DNA of 64,000 bases from Rhodospirillaceae bacterium (GCA_008012315.1 SSEL01000013.1:109175-173174), one strand, 5' to 3'. Shown: positions 27,013 through 36,304, counted from the stretch's first letter. Program-made: numbers and translations. Notes: generated from the letters alone by a model not told the origin.

Positions 27013-27774
27013 ATGCGCACAATCCTCCTCACCGGCGGCAGCGGCAAGATCGGCCGCAAACTGATCGAAGGCTTCCTGAAGAATGGCGACCGGGTCATCT
27101 TTACGACGCGATCGAGGGGTTCGGCGGATGAGATTTTACACCATTTCGAACCGATGAAGGTCGGCGACCGTCTACAACCGGTCACCATCGATCTCTGTGT
27201 GCCGGATGCGGCAAGCAAACTGATCGGAGATCTGGGCGACAAGGCGGCTGAAATTTTCGGTGTGATCAACAATGCGCGCGATCAAGCCAATCTGGCATTG
27301 CAGGGAAAGGGGGCGCCGACCCAAGCCCAGTGGCTGAACGAGTTTAACCTGGCGGTGATTGCGGCGCATGATCTCGGCTGGCAATTGGCGAATGTGCCCA
27401 ATGGCAAGCTGCGCCGCATCATCAATATCAGTTCGATCTACGGCATCGTCGCGACGAATGCCGCGCTCTACGAAAAGGAAGAGCAGCGTGCGCCGATACA
27501 TTACGGCGTCGCCAAGGCCGCGCTCCTGCATTTAACGAAAGAGATGGCGGTTCGTCTTGCCAAGCAGCAAATCGCCGTCAATGCCGTTTCCTATGGCGGC
27601 GTGGAGGGGCGGGTCGATGAAGGTTTCAAAGCCCGTTATGGCGCTTTATGTCCGATGGGCCGGATGCTGCGTGAAGACGAAGTGGCCGGCAGCATCCTGT
27701 TCCTGATGTCCGAGGGTGCCGAAAGCGTCACAGGCCAGAATATCGTCGTCGATGGCGGATGGTCCGTATGGTAG
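27013..27774 (+). CDS. Short-chain dehydrogenase/reductase, PtmA-like
   Basis: Classical SDR of 253 aa. The cofactor loop is TGGSGKIGRK, then VINNARDQ, INISSIYGIV for the catalytic Ser, and HYGVAKAALL for the Tyr-Lys pair. The end TGQNIVVDGGWSVW is typical. The placement immediately before a CMP-sialate-synthetase-type gene is the ptmA-ptmB arrangement seen in flagellin-glycan loci of Campylobacter, which suggests a role in nonulosonic-acid or related sugar synthesis. The end overlaps the next gene by 16 nt. Confidence 0.83.
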   Translation: MRTILLTGGSGKIGRKLIEGFLKNGDRVIFTTRSRGSADEILHHFEPMKVGDRLQPVTIDLCVPDAASKLIGDLGDKAAEIFGVINNARDQANLALQGKGAPTQAQWLNEFNLAVIAAHDLGWQLANVPNGKLRRIINISSIYGIVATNAALYEKEEQRAPIHYGVAKAALLHLTKEMAVRLAKQQIAVNAVSYGGVEGRVDEGFKARYGALCPMGRMLREDEVAGSILFLMSEGAESVTGQNIVVDGGWSVW

Positions 27775-28472
27775 AACCAAAACGAATTGCCGTCATTCCG
27801 GCGCGCGGCGGATCGAAGCGCATCCCGCGCAAGAACATCATCGATTTCTGCGGTAAACCGTTGATCACCTGGACCATCGAAGCCGCACTTCAATCCGCCA
27901 TCTTCGATAAAGTCCTCGTCAGTACTGACGATGATGAGATCGCAGAAATATCCCGACAATGCGGCGCTGCGGTTCCCTTCCTGCGCCGCACGGCGGCGGA
28001 CGACATGTCACCGGTTTCTCTGGCGACGCTCGATGCGCTCGATCAGCTCGCGGAAAAGAGCAAGGAAAACGTCGACATTGTCACGCAATTAATGCCGAAC
28101 TGCCCGCTTCGTACGGCGCTAGACATCATTGCCGCCAGCCGGCATTTCGATGCCACGCAAACCGACTTCCAGCTCAGTTGCGTCCAATACAGCTTGGCCA
28201 ATCCGTTCTGGGCCGTGACACTCGATGCCGAGGGGCATCCTTCGGCGCTGTTCCCGGATGCGTTCAAAAGCCGCTCCCAGGATCTGCCCAAGCTTTATTG
28301 CCCGACCGGCGCTATCTGGATGGCACGGTCGGAACCGCTCAAGAAGGCCGCCACGTTTTACGGGCCGGGCCACCGCTTCTTCGAACTGTCCTGGCGGGCC
28401 GCCATCGACATCGACACGGAAGAAGACCTAGCTTTGGCGAAAGCCGTTGCCCAACAACCTCTCGCCAAATGA
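27759..28472 (+). CDS. Acylneuraminate (CMP-nonulosonate) cytidylyltransferase family protein
   Basis: Activates a nonulosonic acid (sialic, legionaminic or pseudaminic type) with CTP. Of 237 aa, AVIPARGGSKRIPRKNI is the CTP-binding signature, followed by VLVSTDDDEIAEIS and VTQLMPNCPLRT, with AAIDIDTEEDLALAK at the end. Homologues belong to the NeuA/PtmB group. The start may be ATG 27759 or the ATG three codons later; both overlap the SDR. No NeuB (synthase) or NeuC (epimerase) gene is in the window, so the acid must come from elsewhere. A strong terminator follows. Confidence 0.87.
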   Translation: MVRMVEPKRIAVIPARGGSKRIPRKNIIDFCGKPLITWTIEAALQSAIFDKVLVSTDDDEIAEISRQCGAAVPFLRRTAADDMSPVSLATLDALDQLAEKSKENVDIVTQLMPNCPLRTALDIIAASRHFDATQTDFQLSCVQYSLANPFWAVTLDAEGHPSALFPDAFKSRSQDLPKLYCPTGAIWMARSEPLKKAATFYGPGHRFFELSWRAAIDIDTEEDLALAKAVAQQPLAK

Positions 28473-28474
28473 AA

Positions 28475-28497
28475 AGGGCCGCCTTGTGGGCGGCCCT
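28475..28497. terminator. Terminator after the glycan island
   Basis: Stem AGGGCCGCC (28475-28483) and GGCGGCCCT (28489-28497), 5-nt loop, preceded by AAAA and lying between convergent genes. It fits termination in both directions, although the T tract on the plus side is short. Confidence 0.7.
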
Positions 28498-28519
28498 CGA
28501 CTTTCGTCAGGAACGTTTC

Positions 28520-29710
28520 TTACGCCCCGGTAAAAGCCTGCAATCCGGTCTGGGCGCGGCCCAGGATCAGTGCGTGGATGTCGTGGGTGCCTTCATAAGT
28601 GTTCACGGCTTCCAGGTTCATGACGTGGCGGATGACATGATATTCGTCGGAGATGCCGTTGCCGCCGTGCATGTCGCGGGCGGTGCGGGCGATGTCCAGG
28701 GACTTGCCGCAGGAATTGCGCTTCAGCATGGAAATCGCTTCCGGCGCCGCGCGGCCTTCATCCTTGAGGCGGCCGAGCCGCAGGCAGGCCTGCAGGCCGA
28801 GGGTGATTTCGGTCTGCATATCGGCAAGCTTCTTCTGGATGATCTGGTTGGCGGCGAGGGGACGGCCGAACTGCTTGCGGTCCATCGTATATTGCCGTGC
28901 CGCGTGCCAGCAGAATTCGGCGGCGCCGAGCGCACCCCAGGAAATGCCGTAGCGCGCATTGTTGAGGCAGCCGAACGGGCCGCCCAAACCCTTGGCATTC
29001 GGCAGATAGTTTTCATCCGGCACGAACACGTCTTCCAGCACGATCTCGCCGGTGATCGAAGCGCGCAGGCTGAACTTGCCTTCGATCTTCGGGGTCGAGA
29101 AGCCCTTCATGCCGCGCTCGACGACGAAGCCGCGGATCACGCCGTCTTCCGTCTTCCCCCAGACCACCGCGACATCGGCGATCGGTGAATTGGTGATCCA
29201 CATCTTGGCGCCGTTCAGGATATAGCCGCCATCGACCTTCTTCGCGCGGGTCTTCATGCCGCCCGGATCGGAGCCATGATCCGGCTCGGTCAGGCCGAAG
29301 CAGCCGACGATCTCGCCGGTGGCCAGGCGCGGTAGGAATTTCTGGCGCTGTTCTTCGGTGCCATAGGCATGGATCGGATGCATGACCAGGCTGGACTGCA
29401 CCGACATGGCGGAGCGATAGCCGGAATCGACCCGTTCGACCTCGCGGGCGATCAGGCCATAAGCGACATAATTGGTACCGGCACAGCCATAGCCGTCGAT
29501 GGTCGAGCCGAGCAGGCCCAATTCGCCCAGCTCGTTCATGATTTCGCGGTCGAAACGCTCATGCCGGTTGGCTTCCTTGACCCGCGGCATCAGCTTGTCC
29601 TGGCAGTAATTCCGCGCCGTATCGCGCACCAGCCGCTCTTCCTCGCTCAACTGGTCTTCGAGCAGAAGGGCGTCTTCCCACTGAAATTCGGGCTTGGCGG
29701 AACCACTCAT
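28520..29710 (-). CDS. gcdH: Acyl-CoA dehydrogenase, glutaryl-CoA dehydrogenase type
   Basis: FAD flavoprotein of 396 aa that oxidises and decarboxylates glutaryl-CoA to crotonyl-CoA in lysine/tryptophan breakdown. Features are [19 protein letters not shown] (FAD and substrate loop), [28 protein letters not shown], and [14 protein letters not shown] followed by [17 protein letters not shown] with the catalytic Glu. The residues match GcdH more than short-chain enzymes. ATG 29710 (MSGSAKPEF) is preferred over the longer frame because GGAAGAG precedes it. Single gene. Confidence 0.9.
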   Translation of the reverse strand: MSGSAKPEFQWEDALLLEDQLSEEERLVRDTARNYCQDKLMPRVKEANRHERFDREIMNELGELGLLGSTIDGYGCAGTNYVAYGLIAREVERVDSGYRSAMSVQSSLVMHPIHAYGTEEQRQKFLPRLATGEIVGCFGLTEPDHGSDPGGMKTRAKKVDGGYILNGAKMWITNSPIADVAVVWGKTEDGVIRGFVVERGMKGFSTPKIEGKFSLRASITGEIVLEDVFVPDENYLPNAKGLGGPFGCLNNARYGISWGALGAAEFCWHAARQYTMDRKQFGRPLAANQIIQKKLADMQTEITLGLQACLRLGRLKDEGRAAPEAISMLKRNSCGKSLDIARTARDMHGGNGISDEYHVIRHVMNLEAVNTYEGTHDIHALILGRAQTGLQAFTGA

Positions 29711-29842
29711 TATCTCTTCCTTTGCCTTGGATTGTGCTCTAGCTGCGTTCATCAACTGTCAACACAGCTGGTTACCTAATGTTGTCGCTCGGCATATATC
29801 ATGCCATTCCCGACCTTGGCAGTGGCCCGGAGACATAGCCCT

Positions 29843-30061
29843 ATGACGCAGCCGGATGGCTATATCATCGAATTTTACCAAATTGGAAACAGTATCAAGG
29901 TCACGGCCATGGATCCGAAAACCTTAACGGAAGTCGCTATTATCGGGACTCCGGGCCTGACACGCCAGCATCTTGCGCGGGCCGCCATCCGGAAACTGGA
30001 ATATGTTCTGGCGAAAAAGACGGGTGGGGCCGCCGGCCCGTCGGGTTCCCGGCAGGCGTGA
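29843..30061 (+). CDS. Small conserved alphaproteobacterial protein, DUF6898-like
   Basis: A 72-aa protein from ATG 29843. IIEFYQIGNSIKVTAMDPKT and TEVAIIGTPG, followed by AAIRKLEYVLAKK, resemble a small domain found in many alphaproteobacteria (I recall it as DUF6898). Function unknown. Cytosolic, with a short beta-hairpin-like core and a C-terminal basic, Gly/Pro-rich tail. The frame opens earlier (29801), but that start has no ribosome binding site. Stand-alone gene, divergent from gcdH. Confidence 0.65.
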   Translation: MTQPDGYIIEFYQIGNSIKVTAMDPKTLTEVAIIGTPGLTRQHLARAAIRKLEYVLAKKTGGAAGPSGSRQA

Positions 30062-30389
30062 CGGCCCGATTCCGGCCGGCTCGAATTCCGCCCTGGAAAC
30101 GCGCGCATCACTGGTACAAAACGAAAATTACAGGTTCGACTGCGCAAAATCTCTTGTCGACTCTTCCGCCTTTGCGCTACGGTCCACGCAATAAAATGAC
30201 AAAATCTGTTGGAAGGCCGGCATGAAGACCGGTTCAGCCAAACAGGGGGCTTATTACGTTTAAGATCTGCCACAGACGCAGGACGATGATCGCTTGCTTG
30301 ACAAGCGGCGCCGGTCTTTTGCGTCCGAATGCGCCGGTAAAAAGAGCGTTCAAGCGCTGGACAGGCAGTGAAGGAGGTCAGGAGACCAA
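30062..30389. other. Intergenic region upstream of liv system B
   Basis: 328 nt with no supported gene. It ends in a strong ribosome binding site (AAGGAGG) before livH. A small inverted repeat GCTTG-A-CAAGC lies at about 30294-30304, and AT-rich stretches occur around 30110-30200. The promoter of livHMGF is expected here, but no confident -35/-10 pair was found. Confidence 0.45.
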
Positions 30390-31307
30390 ATGGAATATTT
30401 GCTGCAGCAATTGATCAACGGGCTGACGCTCGGTGCTATCTATGGGCTGATCGCGATCGGCTATACGATGGTCTATGGTATCATCGGCATGATCAATTTC
30501 GCGCATGGCGACATCTATATGGTTGGCGCCTTCCAGGCCATGATCGCATTGATGATCGTCGGTACCCTCGGCATCAGTTGGGTACCACTTCAACTCGCCA
30601 TCATGCTGATCGTCGCCTTGGTGCTCACCGCAGCCTATGGCTGGACGGTCGAGCGGATCGCCTATCGTCCCTTGCGCGGCTCGACCCGTCTGGCGCCGCT
30701 GATCTCCGCGATCGGCATGTCGATCGTGCTGCAGAACTATGTACAATTGCTCCAGGGTCCGCGGCCGAAGCCGGTGGCTCCGGTCATCCGGGGCGGCTTT
30801 GCCCTGACCGGGAGCGACAGCGGTTTCGTCGTGCAGTTGGGATATCTGCAGATCATGATCATCCTGCTCACCGTCGCCTTGATGACGGTCTTCGCCTATA
30901 TCATCGCCAAGACATCGCTCGGTCGGGCGCAGCGCGCCTGCGAGCAGGACCGCAAGATGGCCTCGCTCCTGGGCGTCAATGTCGATCTGACGATTTCGCA
31001 AACCTTCATCATCGGCGCCGCCTTGGCCGCCGTCGCCGGCATGATGGTGACGCTTTATTATGGTGTGAACGATTTCTTCATGGGCTTCGTTGCCGGGATC
31101 AAGGCGTTCACCGCCGCGGTGCTTGGGGGTATCGGCTCATTGCCCGGCGCCATGTTGGGCGGCATCCTGATCGGTCTCATCGAGGCCATCTGGTCGGCTT
31201 ACTTCTCGGCTGAATACAAAGACGTCGCCGCTTTCGGCGTTCTCGTTCTGGTTCTCATCTTCCGCCCGACCGGCTTGCTTGGACGGCCGGAAGTGGAGAA
31301 GGTGTAA
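30390..31307 (+). CDS. livH: Branched-chain amino acid ABC transporter permease LivH (system B)
   Basis: Membrane permease, 305 aa. [20 protein letters not shown] is the classical LivH N-terminus and [20 protein letters not shown] its conserved loop. [20 protein letters not shown] is the ATPase-contact loop. It heads livHMGF, DUF6867 and the binding-protein gene on the plus strand, with a strong AAGGAGG ribosome binding site. It resembles canonical amino-acid LivH more closely than system A does. Confidence 0.94.
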   Translation: MEYLLQQLINGLTLGAIYGLIAIGYTMVYGIIGMINFAHGDIYMVGAFQAMIALMIVGTLGISWVPLQLAIMLIVALVLTAAYGWTVERIAYRPLRGSTRLAPLISAIGMSIVLQNYVQLLQGPRPKPVAPVIRGGFALTGSDSGFVVQLGYLQIMIILLTVALMTVFAYIIAKTSLGRAQRACEQDRKMASLLGVNVDLTISQTFIIGAALAAVAGMMVTLYYGVNDFFMGFVAGIKAFTAAVLGGIGSLPGAMLGGILIGLIEAIWSAYFSAEYKDVAAFGVLVLVLIFRPTGLLGRPEVEKV

Positions 31308-31309
31308 TC

Positions 31310-32860
31310 ATGGCCGATACCACCATGGAAAAACGGCTGCCGGGCGAAGCTGTCGCCAGCAAGGCACCCTCGCCATTGCTGGTCGCCGTCAAGGAAACCA
31401 TTTTCACCGCCGTGCTGGTCTTTCTGCTCGGTGTCCTGATGGTCGGTTTCCAGACCCAGGCGATCCAGGGACAATACCTTTCCTTCGTGACCCGTTTCGA
31501 TGATGTCCTCTGGGCCGTGGCCATCGTGCCGATCGGGCGGTTCCTCCTGGCGCTTGACCGGCAGGGGCAATCCTGGCCGGCCCTGATCGTCGGCGGCCTG
31601 GCGTTCCTCTATTTCTTCGGCGCCGGCTCGACCGGCGTCATGGAACTGGACGTCTATAAGACCTTGCCGTTGCCTTTTGAAGAAGCGATGGTCAATGTGA
31701 TCTTCGGTCTCGGCGCGCTGCTGGTCTTCGGTACGGCCATCAAGTCGCTCCGGACGGCCGGGCAGGGAAGGCGGACGCTGCCGGCGCGCGAAGCGGCCGA
31801 AGCGCGGCGCGCCAATTTCGCGCGCCGTCTCTCCGTCGTTCTTGGCCCGGTCCTGGTTGCCGCTGCCGTCGTGCTGCCTTGGACCCCTTGGGGTGACCGC
31901 CAATTGGTCGATAGCCTCGTTCTCGTTCTCACCTATGTCATGTTGGGCTGGGGTCTCAATATCGTCGTGGGCCTCGCCGGCCTGCTAGATCTCGGCTATG
32001 TCGCCTTCTATGCCGTCGGCGCCTATACCTATGCCAAGCTGTCGACGGAACTCGGCCTGACCTTCTGGGAAAGCCTGCCGATCGCCGGCATCTTCTCCGC
32101 CGCGTTTGGCGTCGCCTTGGGCTTTCCGGTCCTGCGCCTGCGCGGCGATTATCTGGCCATCGTGACGCTGGGCTTCGGCGAGATGATCCGCATCGTGCTG
32201 ATCAACTGGCAGGCTTTCACCGGCGGCCCGAACGGTATCGGCAGCATCGGCAAAATCACCTTTTTCGGCTTTCCCTTCGAACGCAAGGCCGCCGAAGGCG
32301 TGACCACCTTTCACGAGCTGTTTGGCTTGCAATTCAGCGGCTCGCACCGGGTTTATTTCCTCTATTACGTGATCCTCGTCCTGGCCTTGATCACCAATTT
32401 TGCGACGATCCGGTTGCGCAAGCTGCCGATCGGCCGGGCCTGGGAAGCGTTGCGCGAGGACGAAACCGCCTGCCGGGCCCTGGGCATCAATCCGACCAAC
32501 ACGAAGCTGACCGCTTTTGCGATCGGTGCGATGTTCGCCGGTTTCGCCGGGTCCTTCTTCGCGACGCGCCAGGGTTTCGTCAGTCCGGAAAGCTTCACCT
32601 TCATCGAATCGGCGGTCATCCTCTCCATCGTCGTGCTGGGCGGCATGGGCAGCCAGGTCGGCGTGGCGTTGGCGGCCATCCTGTTGATCGGCCTGCCGGA
32701 AGCGCTGCGCGAATTGGCGCTGTATCGCATGCTGGCTTTCGGTGCCAGCATGGTGCTGATCATGCTTTGGCGCCCCAAGGGGCTCCTGTCATATCGTGAA
32801 CCGACGATCTTGCTGCATGCCAGGAACAAGAAGCCGATGGTTTCGGGGACAGTGAAATGA
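31310..32860 (+). CDS. livM: Branched-chain amino acid ABC transporter permease LivM, long form (system B)
   Basis: 516 aa, longer than typical LivM (300-430 aa). The extra N-terminal ~190 residues contain about four hydrophobic segments and end in a charged linker ([17 protein letters not shown]). The LivM core follows: [20 protein letters not shown], then [31 protein letters not shown], and [19 protein letters not shown] near the end. It starts 2 nt after livH and overlaps livG by 4 nt. Similar long forms occur in proteobacterial LivM. Confidence 0.93.
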   Translation: MADTTMEKRLPGEAVASKAPSPLLVAVKETIFTAVLVFLLGVLMVGFQTQAIQGQYLSFVTRFDDVLWAVAIVPIGRFLLALDRQGQSWPALIVGGLAFLYFFGAGSTGVMELDVYKTLPLPFEEAMVNVIFGLGALLVFGTAIKSLRTAGQGRRTLPAREAAEARRANFARRLSVVLGPVLVAAAVVLPWTPWGDRQLVDSLVLVLTYVMLGWGLNIVVGLAGLLDLGYVAFYAVGAYTYAKLSTELGLTFWESLPIAGIFSAAFGVALGFPVLRLRGDYLAIVTLGFGEMIRIVLINWQAFTGGPNGIGSIGKITFFGFPFERKAAEGVTTFHELFGLQFSGSHRVYFLYYVILVLALITNFATIRLRKLPIGRAWEALREDETACRALGINPTNTKLTAFAIGAMFAGFAGSFFATRQGFVSPESFTFIESAVILSIVVLGGMGSQVGVALAAILLIGLPEALRELALYRMLAFGASMVLIMLWRPKGLLSYREPTILLHARNKKPMVSGTVK

Positions 32861-33687
32861 ACGCAGCCCTGCAGCAGATGACTGAACCGGCCATGCCGCT
32901 TCTCACCGTTGAACACCTGACCATGCGTTTCGGCGGCTTGGTCGCCATCGACGACGCGTCGTTTGTTGCCCAGCATCGCGAGATCACCGGCGTGATCGGG
33001 CCGAACGGTGCGGGCAAGACGACCTTGTTCAACTGCATCACCGGCTTCTACAAACCGACCGTCGGCCGCCTGACGCTCGCCGCTGCGGATCGACCACCGA
33101 TGCTCCTGGAGCAGATGGAAGGCTTCAAGATCGGACAGCAGGCGAGCGTCGCCCGGACCTTCCAGAACGTCCGCCTCTTCACCGGCATGTCCGTGCTGGA
33201 AAATCTGATGGTTGCGCAGCACAACAAGCTGATGCGCGCCTCGGGCTATACTTTCCTCGGCCTGCTGGGATTGCCCAGTTTCAACCGCGCGGAAAGGGTG
33301 GCCCGGGATCTGGCTGTGCATTGGCTGGACCGAATCGGCTTGACGCATCTTGCCGATGAACCGGCCGGCAGCCTGCCTTATGGCGACCAGCGCCGGCTGG
33401 AGATCGCCCGGGCTATGTGTACCGAACCGGTTCTGCTCTGCCTCGACGAACCGGCGGCCGGCCTCAATCCGCGTGAATCGGCGGAACTCAATACGTTGCT
33501 GCGGTCGATCCGTGACGAGCTCGGTATCGGCATCCTGCTGATCGAACATGACATGAGCGTGGTGATGGGAACCTGCGACCACATCGTCGTTCTCGATTAC
33601 GGCCGCAAGATCGCCGATGGCTCGCCGTCCGAAATCCGGTCCGACCCGGCGGTGATCCGCGCCTATCTCGGCGAAGAAGAGGAATAG
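32857..33687 (+). CDS. livG: Branched-chain amino acid ABC transporter ATP-binding protein LivG (system B)
   Basis: ATPase, 276 aa. Walker A is GPNGAGKTT, followed by [20 protein letters not shown] (LivG-specific), then the signature region [15 protein letters not shown], which has GDQ where many ATPases have GGQ, as LivG often does. Walker B is [15 protein letters not shown], and [12 protein letters not shown] is the switch. The start overlaps the livM stop. It pairs with LivF, which begins 5 nt after its stop. Confidence 0.94.
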   Translation: MNAALQQMTEPAMPLLTVEHLTMRFGGLVAIDDASFVAQHREITGVIGPNGAGKTTLFNCITGFYKPTVGRLTLAAADRPPMLLEQMEGFKIGQQASVARTFQNVRLFTGMSVLENLMVAQHNKLMRASGYTFLGLLGLPSFNRAERVARDLAVHWLDRIGLTHLADEPAGSLPYGDQRRLEIARAMCTEPVLLCLDEPAAGLNPRESAELNTLLRSIRDELGIGILLIEHDMSVVMGTCDHIVVLDYGRKIADGSPSEIRSDPAVIRAYLGEEEE

Positions 33688-33692
33688 GCGCC

Positions 33693-34400
33693 ATGCTCAA
33701 GATTTCCGGCGTGCGGACATTCTATGGCCATATCGAAGCCCTCAAAGGCGTCGACATCGATGTCGAGGAAGGTGAGATCGTCACGCTGATCGGCGCCAAC
33801 GGCGCTGGCAAATCCACCTTGCTGATGAGTATCTGCGGTACACCGCAGGCACGCCACGGCAGCATTGTCTTCGAAGGCAAGGACATCACCCGCAAGCCGA
33901 CCTACGAGATCATGCGTCTCGGTATCGCCCAATCGCCGGAAGGCCGGCGGATTTTTCCGCGCATGAGCGTGCTCGAAAATCTGCGGATGGGCGGCATCAC
34001 CACCGACCCGAAATATTTCGATGAGGATCTGGAGCGGGTGTTCCAGATCTTTCCGCGATTGCGTGAGCGCCAGCAGCAGCGGGGCGGCACGCTTTCCGGC
34101 GGCGAACAGCAGATGCTGGCGATCGCCCGCGCCTTGATGAGCCGTCCGCGCCTCTTGCTGTTGGATGAGCCGTCACTGGGACTGGCGCCGCTGATCGTGA
34201 AGCAGATCTTTCAGATCATCCGCGAGATCAATCAGCAGCAGCGCGTGACGGTCTTCCTGGTCGAGCAGAACGCCAACCATGCCTTGAAACTGGCCCATCG
34301 CGGCTATGTGATGGTGAATGGCAAGATCACGCTTGCCGGGACCGGCCAGGAACTGCTGAGCAATGCCGAGGTGCGCAGCGCGTATCTCGAAGGACATTAA
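33693..34400 (+). CDS. livF: Branched-chain amino acid ABC transporter ATP-binding protein LivF (system B)
   Basis: ATPase, 235 aa, starting MLKISGVRTFYGHIEALKGV as LivF proteins do. Walker A is GANGAGKST, the signature is TLSGGEQQMLAIARAL, Walker B is LLLLDEPSLGLAP, and FLVEQNANHAL is the switch. It lies 5 nt after livG and 15 nt before the DUF6867 gene. Complete and unremarkable. Confidence 0.94.
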   Translation: MLKISGVRTFYGHIEALKGVDIDVEEGEIVTLIGANGAGKSTLLMSICGTPQARHGSIVFEGKDITRKPTYEIMRLGIAQSPEGRRIFPRMSVLENLRMGGITTDPKYFDEDLERVFQIFPRLRERQQQRGGTLSGGEQQMLAIARALMSRPRLLLLDEPSLGLAPLIVKQIFQIIREINQQQRVTVFLVEQNANHALKLAHRGYVMVNGKITLAGTGQELLSNAEVRSAYLEGH

Positions 34401-34415
34401 CGGACGGACGCGATC

Positions 34416-34760
34416 ATGGGCGAGTTCAATATCTACGTTTTCATCGGCCTGACCGTTATCCTGTTCGGCGGCGCCTCCTTCCTGATGGGGCAGGCGATTG
34501 CCGAGACCTGGCGTCCCATGTGGCAGAACGTGCCTTACGGACTGTTGCTGGCGGCCGCCAACCGGTTTTTCGACGGGGCGCTGTTTGGCGGCTCCTGGAG
34601 TGATTTCGTACAATATATTCTCGATGCCATCGTCATTGTCGCCATCGCTTTGTTTGCCTATCGCGTCACCCAAGCGCGCAAAATGGTGTGGCAGTATCCC
34701 TGGCTTTATGAACGGTCAGGGCTGATGTCCTGGCGGGAAAAGCCTGCCACCGGTAGTTGA
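34416..34760 (+). CDS. DUF6867-like small membrane protein linked to liv system B
   Basis: 114 aa with two or three hydrophobic segments (NIYVFIGLTVILFGGASFLM, then a short one around PYGLLLAAANRFF, then ILDAIVIVAIALFAYRV). They are followed by a conserved-looking tail MVWQYPWLYERSGLMSW. I recall this as the DUF6867 family, found next to liv operons in alphaproteobacteria. Its position between livF and the binding-protein gene suggests an accessory part of the transporter, but no function is established from the sequence. Confidence 0.72.
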   Translation: MGEFNIYVFIGLTVILFGGASFLMGQAIAETWRPMWQNVPYGLLLAAANRFFDGALFGGSWSDFVQYILDAIVIVAIALFAYRVTQARKMVWQYPWLYERSGLMSWREKPATGS

Positions 34761-34874
34761 GTTGGTTAATGGGAGGTAAAGTGGCCGGCGTCGCGAAAAC
34801 GGCGTTGTCCTGGTAAAAAACGCAGCCGGTATCGGTTGACCCGGTTGCAGATCAGCGAGAAGATGCTGATCAGC

Positions 34875-34890
34875 TTGACCACGCGGTCAA
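34875..34890. promoter_or_regulatory. RutR/TetR-type operator-like palindrome upstream of livK
   Basis: TTGACC-ACGC-GGTCAA, a perfect 6-bp inverted repeat with 4-nt spacer, 30 nt upstream of the livK start. It matches the operator-like sites next to the pyrimidine genes at 56742, 59163 and 59186, and the E. coli RutR consensus TTGACCAnnTGGTCAA as I recall it. The overlapping GATCAGC...GCTGATC (34850-34871) and GTCAA...TTGAC (34892-34907) repeats make this a densely symmetric leader. Confidence 0.55.
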
Positions 34891-34919
34891 GTGTCAACCC
34901 AGTTTGACGTGAGGGAGAC

Positions 34920-36059
34920 ATGTTGAAAAAATTCGCAACCACGACGGCGCTCGCGGCGGCATTTGCCGTCGGGGCGTTTGCCTTTGGCCCTTCGGCGGCC
35001 AAGGCAGATGACATCACCATCGCCGTTGCTGGTCCGATGACGGGTGACCTTGCAGCTTTCGGCGAACAGTTGCGCCGCGGCTCGGAGATGGCGGTGAAGG
35101 ACATCAATGCCAAGGGGGGGGTGCTTGGCAAGCAGCTGAAGCTGGAAATCGGCGACGACCAATGCGATCCGAAGCAGGCTGTTCAGGTGGCTAACGACCT
35201 GGTGCAGAAAGGTGCGGTTTTCGTTGCCGGCCATTTCTGCTCCGGTTCCTCGATCCCGGCCTCGGATGTCTATGCCGAGGAAGGCATCGTTCAGATCACA
35301 CCGGCTTCGACCAATCCGGATTTCACCGAAGCCCCGGCCAAGAAGGGCGTGACCACGATTTTCCGTACCTGTGGCCGTGACGATGCCCAGGGCAAGTTCG
35401 CTGGCCCGTGGCTGGCCAAGACCTATGCCGGCAAGAATGTCGCCATCCTCGACGACAAGTCGGCTTATGGCCAGGGTCTCGCCAACGAAACCCAGAAGAA
35501 CATGGAAAGCTCCGGTCTGAAGACCGCCCTGCGTGAAACCTACACGCAGAAGGAAAAGGATTTCTCGGCCCTCATCTCCAAGATGAAGGAAGCCAAGATC
35601 GACGCCGTCTATATCGGCGGTTACCACAATGACGTTGGCCTGATGGTCCGCCAAGCCCGGGAGCAGGGCTTCAAGGCTGACTTCATTTCGGCCGACGCCC
35701 TCAACACCCAGGAATTCTGGTCGATCTCCGGCCCTGCGGGTGAAGGCCTGCGCTACAGCGATGGCGCCTCGGCGGTCAATCTGGCCTCGGCCAAGGACGC
35801 CGTCGCCGAATTCCGCGCGGAGAACTATGAGCCGGAAGGCTACACCCTGAACAGCTATGCGGCGGTTCAGGCCTGGGCGGCAGCTGCCACCAAGGCCGGT
35901 TCGACGGATGGCGAAAAGGTGGCCGCGGCACTGCGCTCCGGTTCGATCCCGACCGTGATCGGCGATCTGTCCTGGGACGAGAAGGGCGACCTGACCAAGG
36001 TCAACTATGCCTGGTATGTCTACCACAACGGCAAGTCGACCCAGGAACCGACCATGTAA
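34920..36059 (+). CDS. livK: Branched-chain amino acid ABC transporter substrate-binding protein LivK (system B)
   Basis: Periplasmic binding protein, 379 aa. A Sec signal peptide (KKFATTTALAAAFAVGAFAF) ends near AKADD. The mature protein starts ITIAVAGPMTGDLAAFGEQL, and QVANDLVQKGAVFVAGHFCS and IQITPASTNPDFTE match the Leu/Ile/Val-binding family. Codon use is strongly biased, suggesting high expression. It has its own leader with an operator-like palindrome, a GAGGGAG ribosome binding site and a strong terminator, so it is probably transcribed separately as well as with livHMGF. Confidence 0.94.
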   Translation: MLKKFATTTALAAAFAVGAFAFGPSAAKADDITIAVAGPMTGDLAAFGEQLRRGSEMAVKDINAKGGVLGKQLKLEIGDDQCDPKQAVQVANDLVQKGAVFVAGHFCSGSSIPASDVYAEEGIVQITPASTNPDFTEAPAKKGVTTIFRTCGRDDAQGKFAGPWLAKTYAGKNVAILDDKSAYGQGLANETQKNMESSGLKTALRETYTQKEKDFSALISKMKEAKIDAVYIGGYHNDVGLMVRQAREQGFKADFISADALNTQEFWSISGPAGEGLRYSDGASAVNLASAKDAVAEFRAENYEPEGYTLNSYAAVQAWAAAATKAGSTDGEKVAAALRSGSIPTVIGDLSWDEKGDLTKVNYAWYVYHNGKSTQEPTM

Positions 36060-36083
36060 GCTTGTTTCCGATCGGAAATGGCG

Positions 36084-36115
36084 GAAGCCCGGGAGCAATC
36101 CCGGGCTTCTTTTTT
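36084..36115 (+). terminator. Rho-independent terminator of livK
   Basis: Perfect 11-bp stem GAAGCCCGGGA (36084-36094) and TCCCGGGCTTC (36099-36109) with GCAA loop, followed by six T. It starts 25 nt after the livK stop and is one of the clearest terminators in the window. Confidence 0.95.
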
Positions 36116-36168
36116 CGATAGATTGTGGTTGGCGGCGAGGGGGTGGGGGAGATATGGTAGCGGCCGCT

Positions 36169-36304
36169 AGAGCGCGATGGTTTCCAGTTGGAGCAAGTTT
36201 GCTTCAACTGGAAAGCTGAATCGCCCTCTATTTTATTGGATAGAGACGGATTCAGATCACAGATGGAATCGCTGAAGCGATCCCATCTGTGATCATCCGG
36301 CTCT
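36169..36304. repeat. Three-hairpin intergenic palindromic element, copy 2 (inverted)
   Basis: Same architecture as 11531-11667 but in the opposite orientation. The closing stem is AGAGC-GC-GATG (36169-36179) with CATC-CG-GCTCT (36294-36304). The hairpins are 36181-36214 (TTTCCAGTTG...CAACTGGAAA), 36216-36255 (CTGAATC...GATTCAG) and 36256-36293 (ATCACAGATGG...CCATCTGTGAT). Read on the minus strand, the central hairpin and GGGATCGCTT...GCGATT match copy 1, while outer-hairpin stems differ yet remain paired. Located between the livK terminator and rpiB. Confidence 0.85.
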
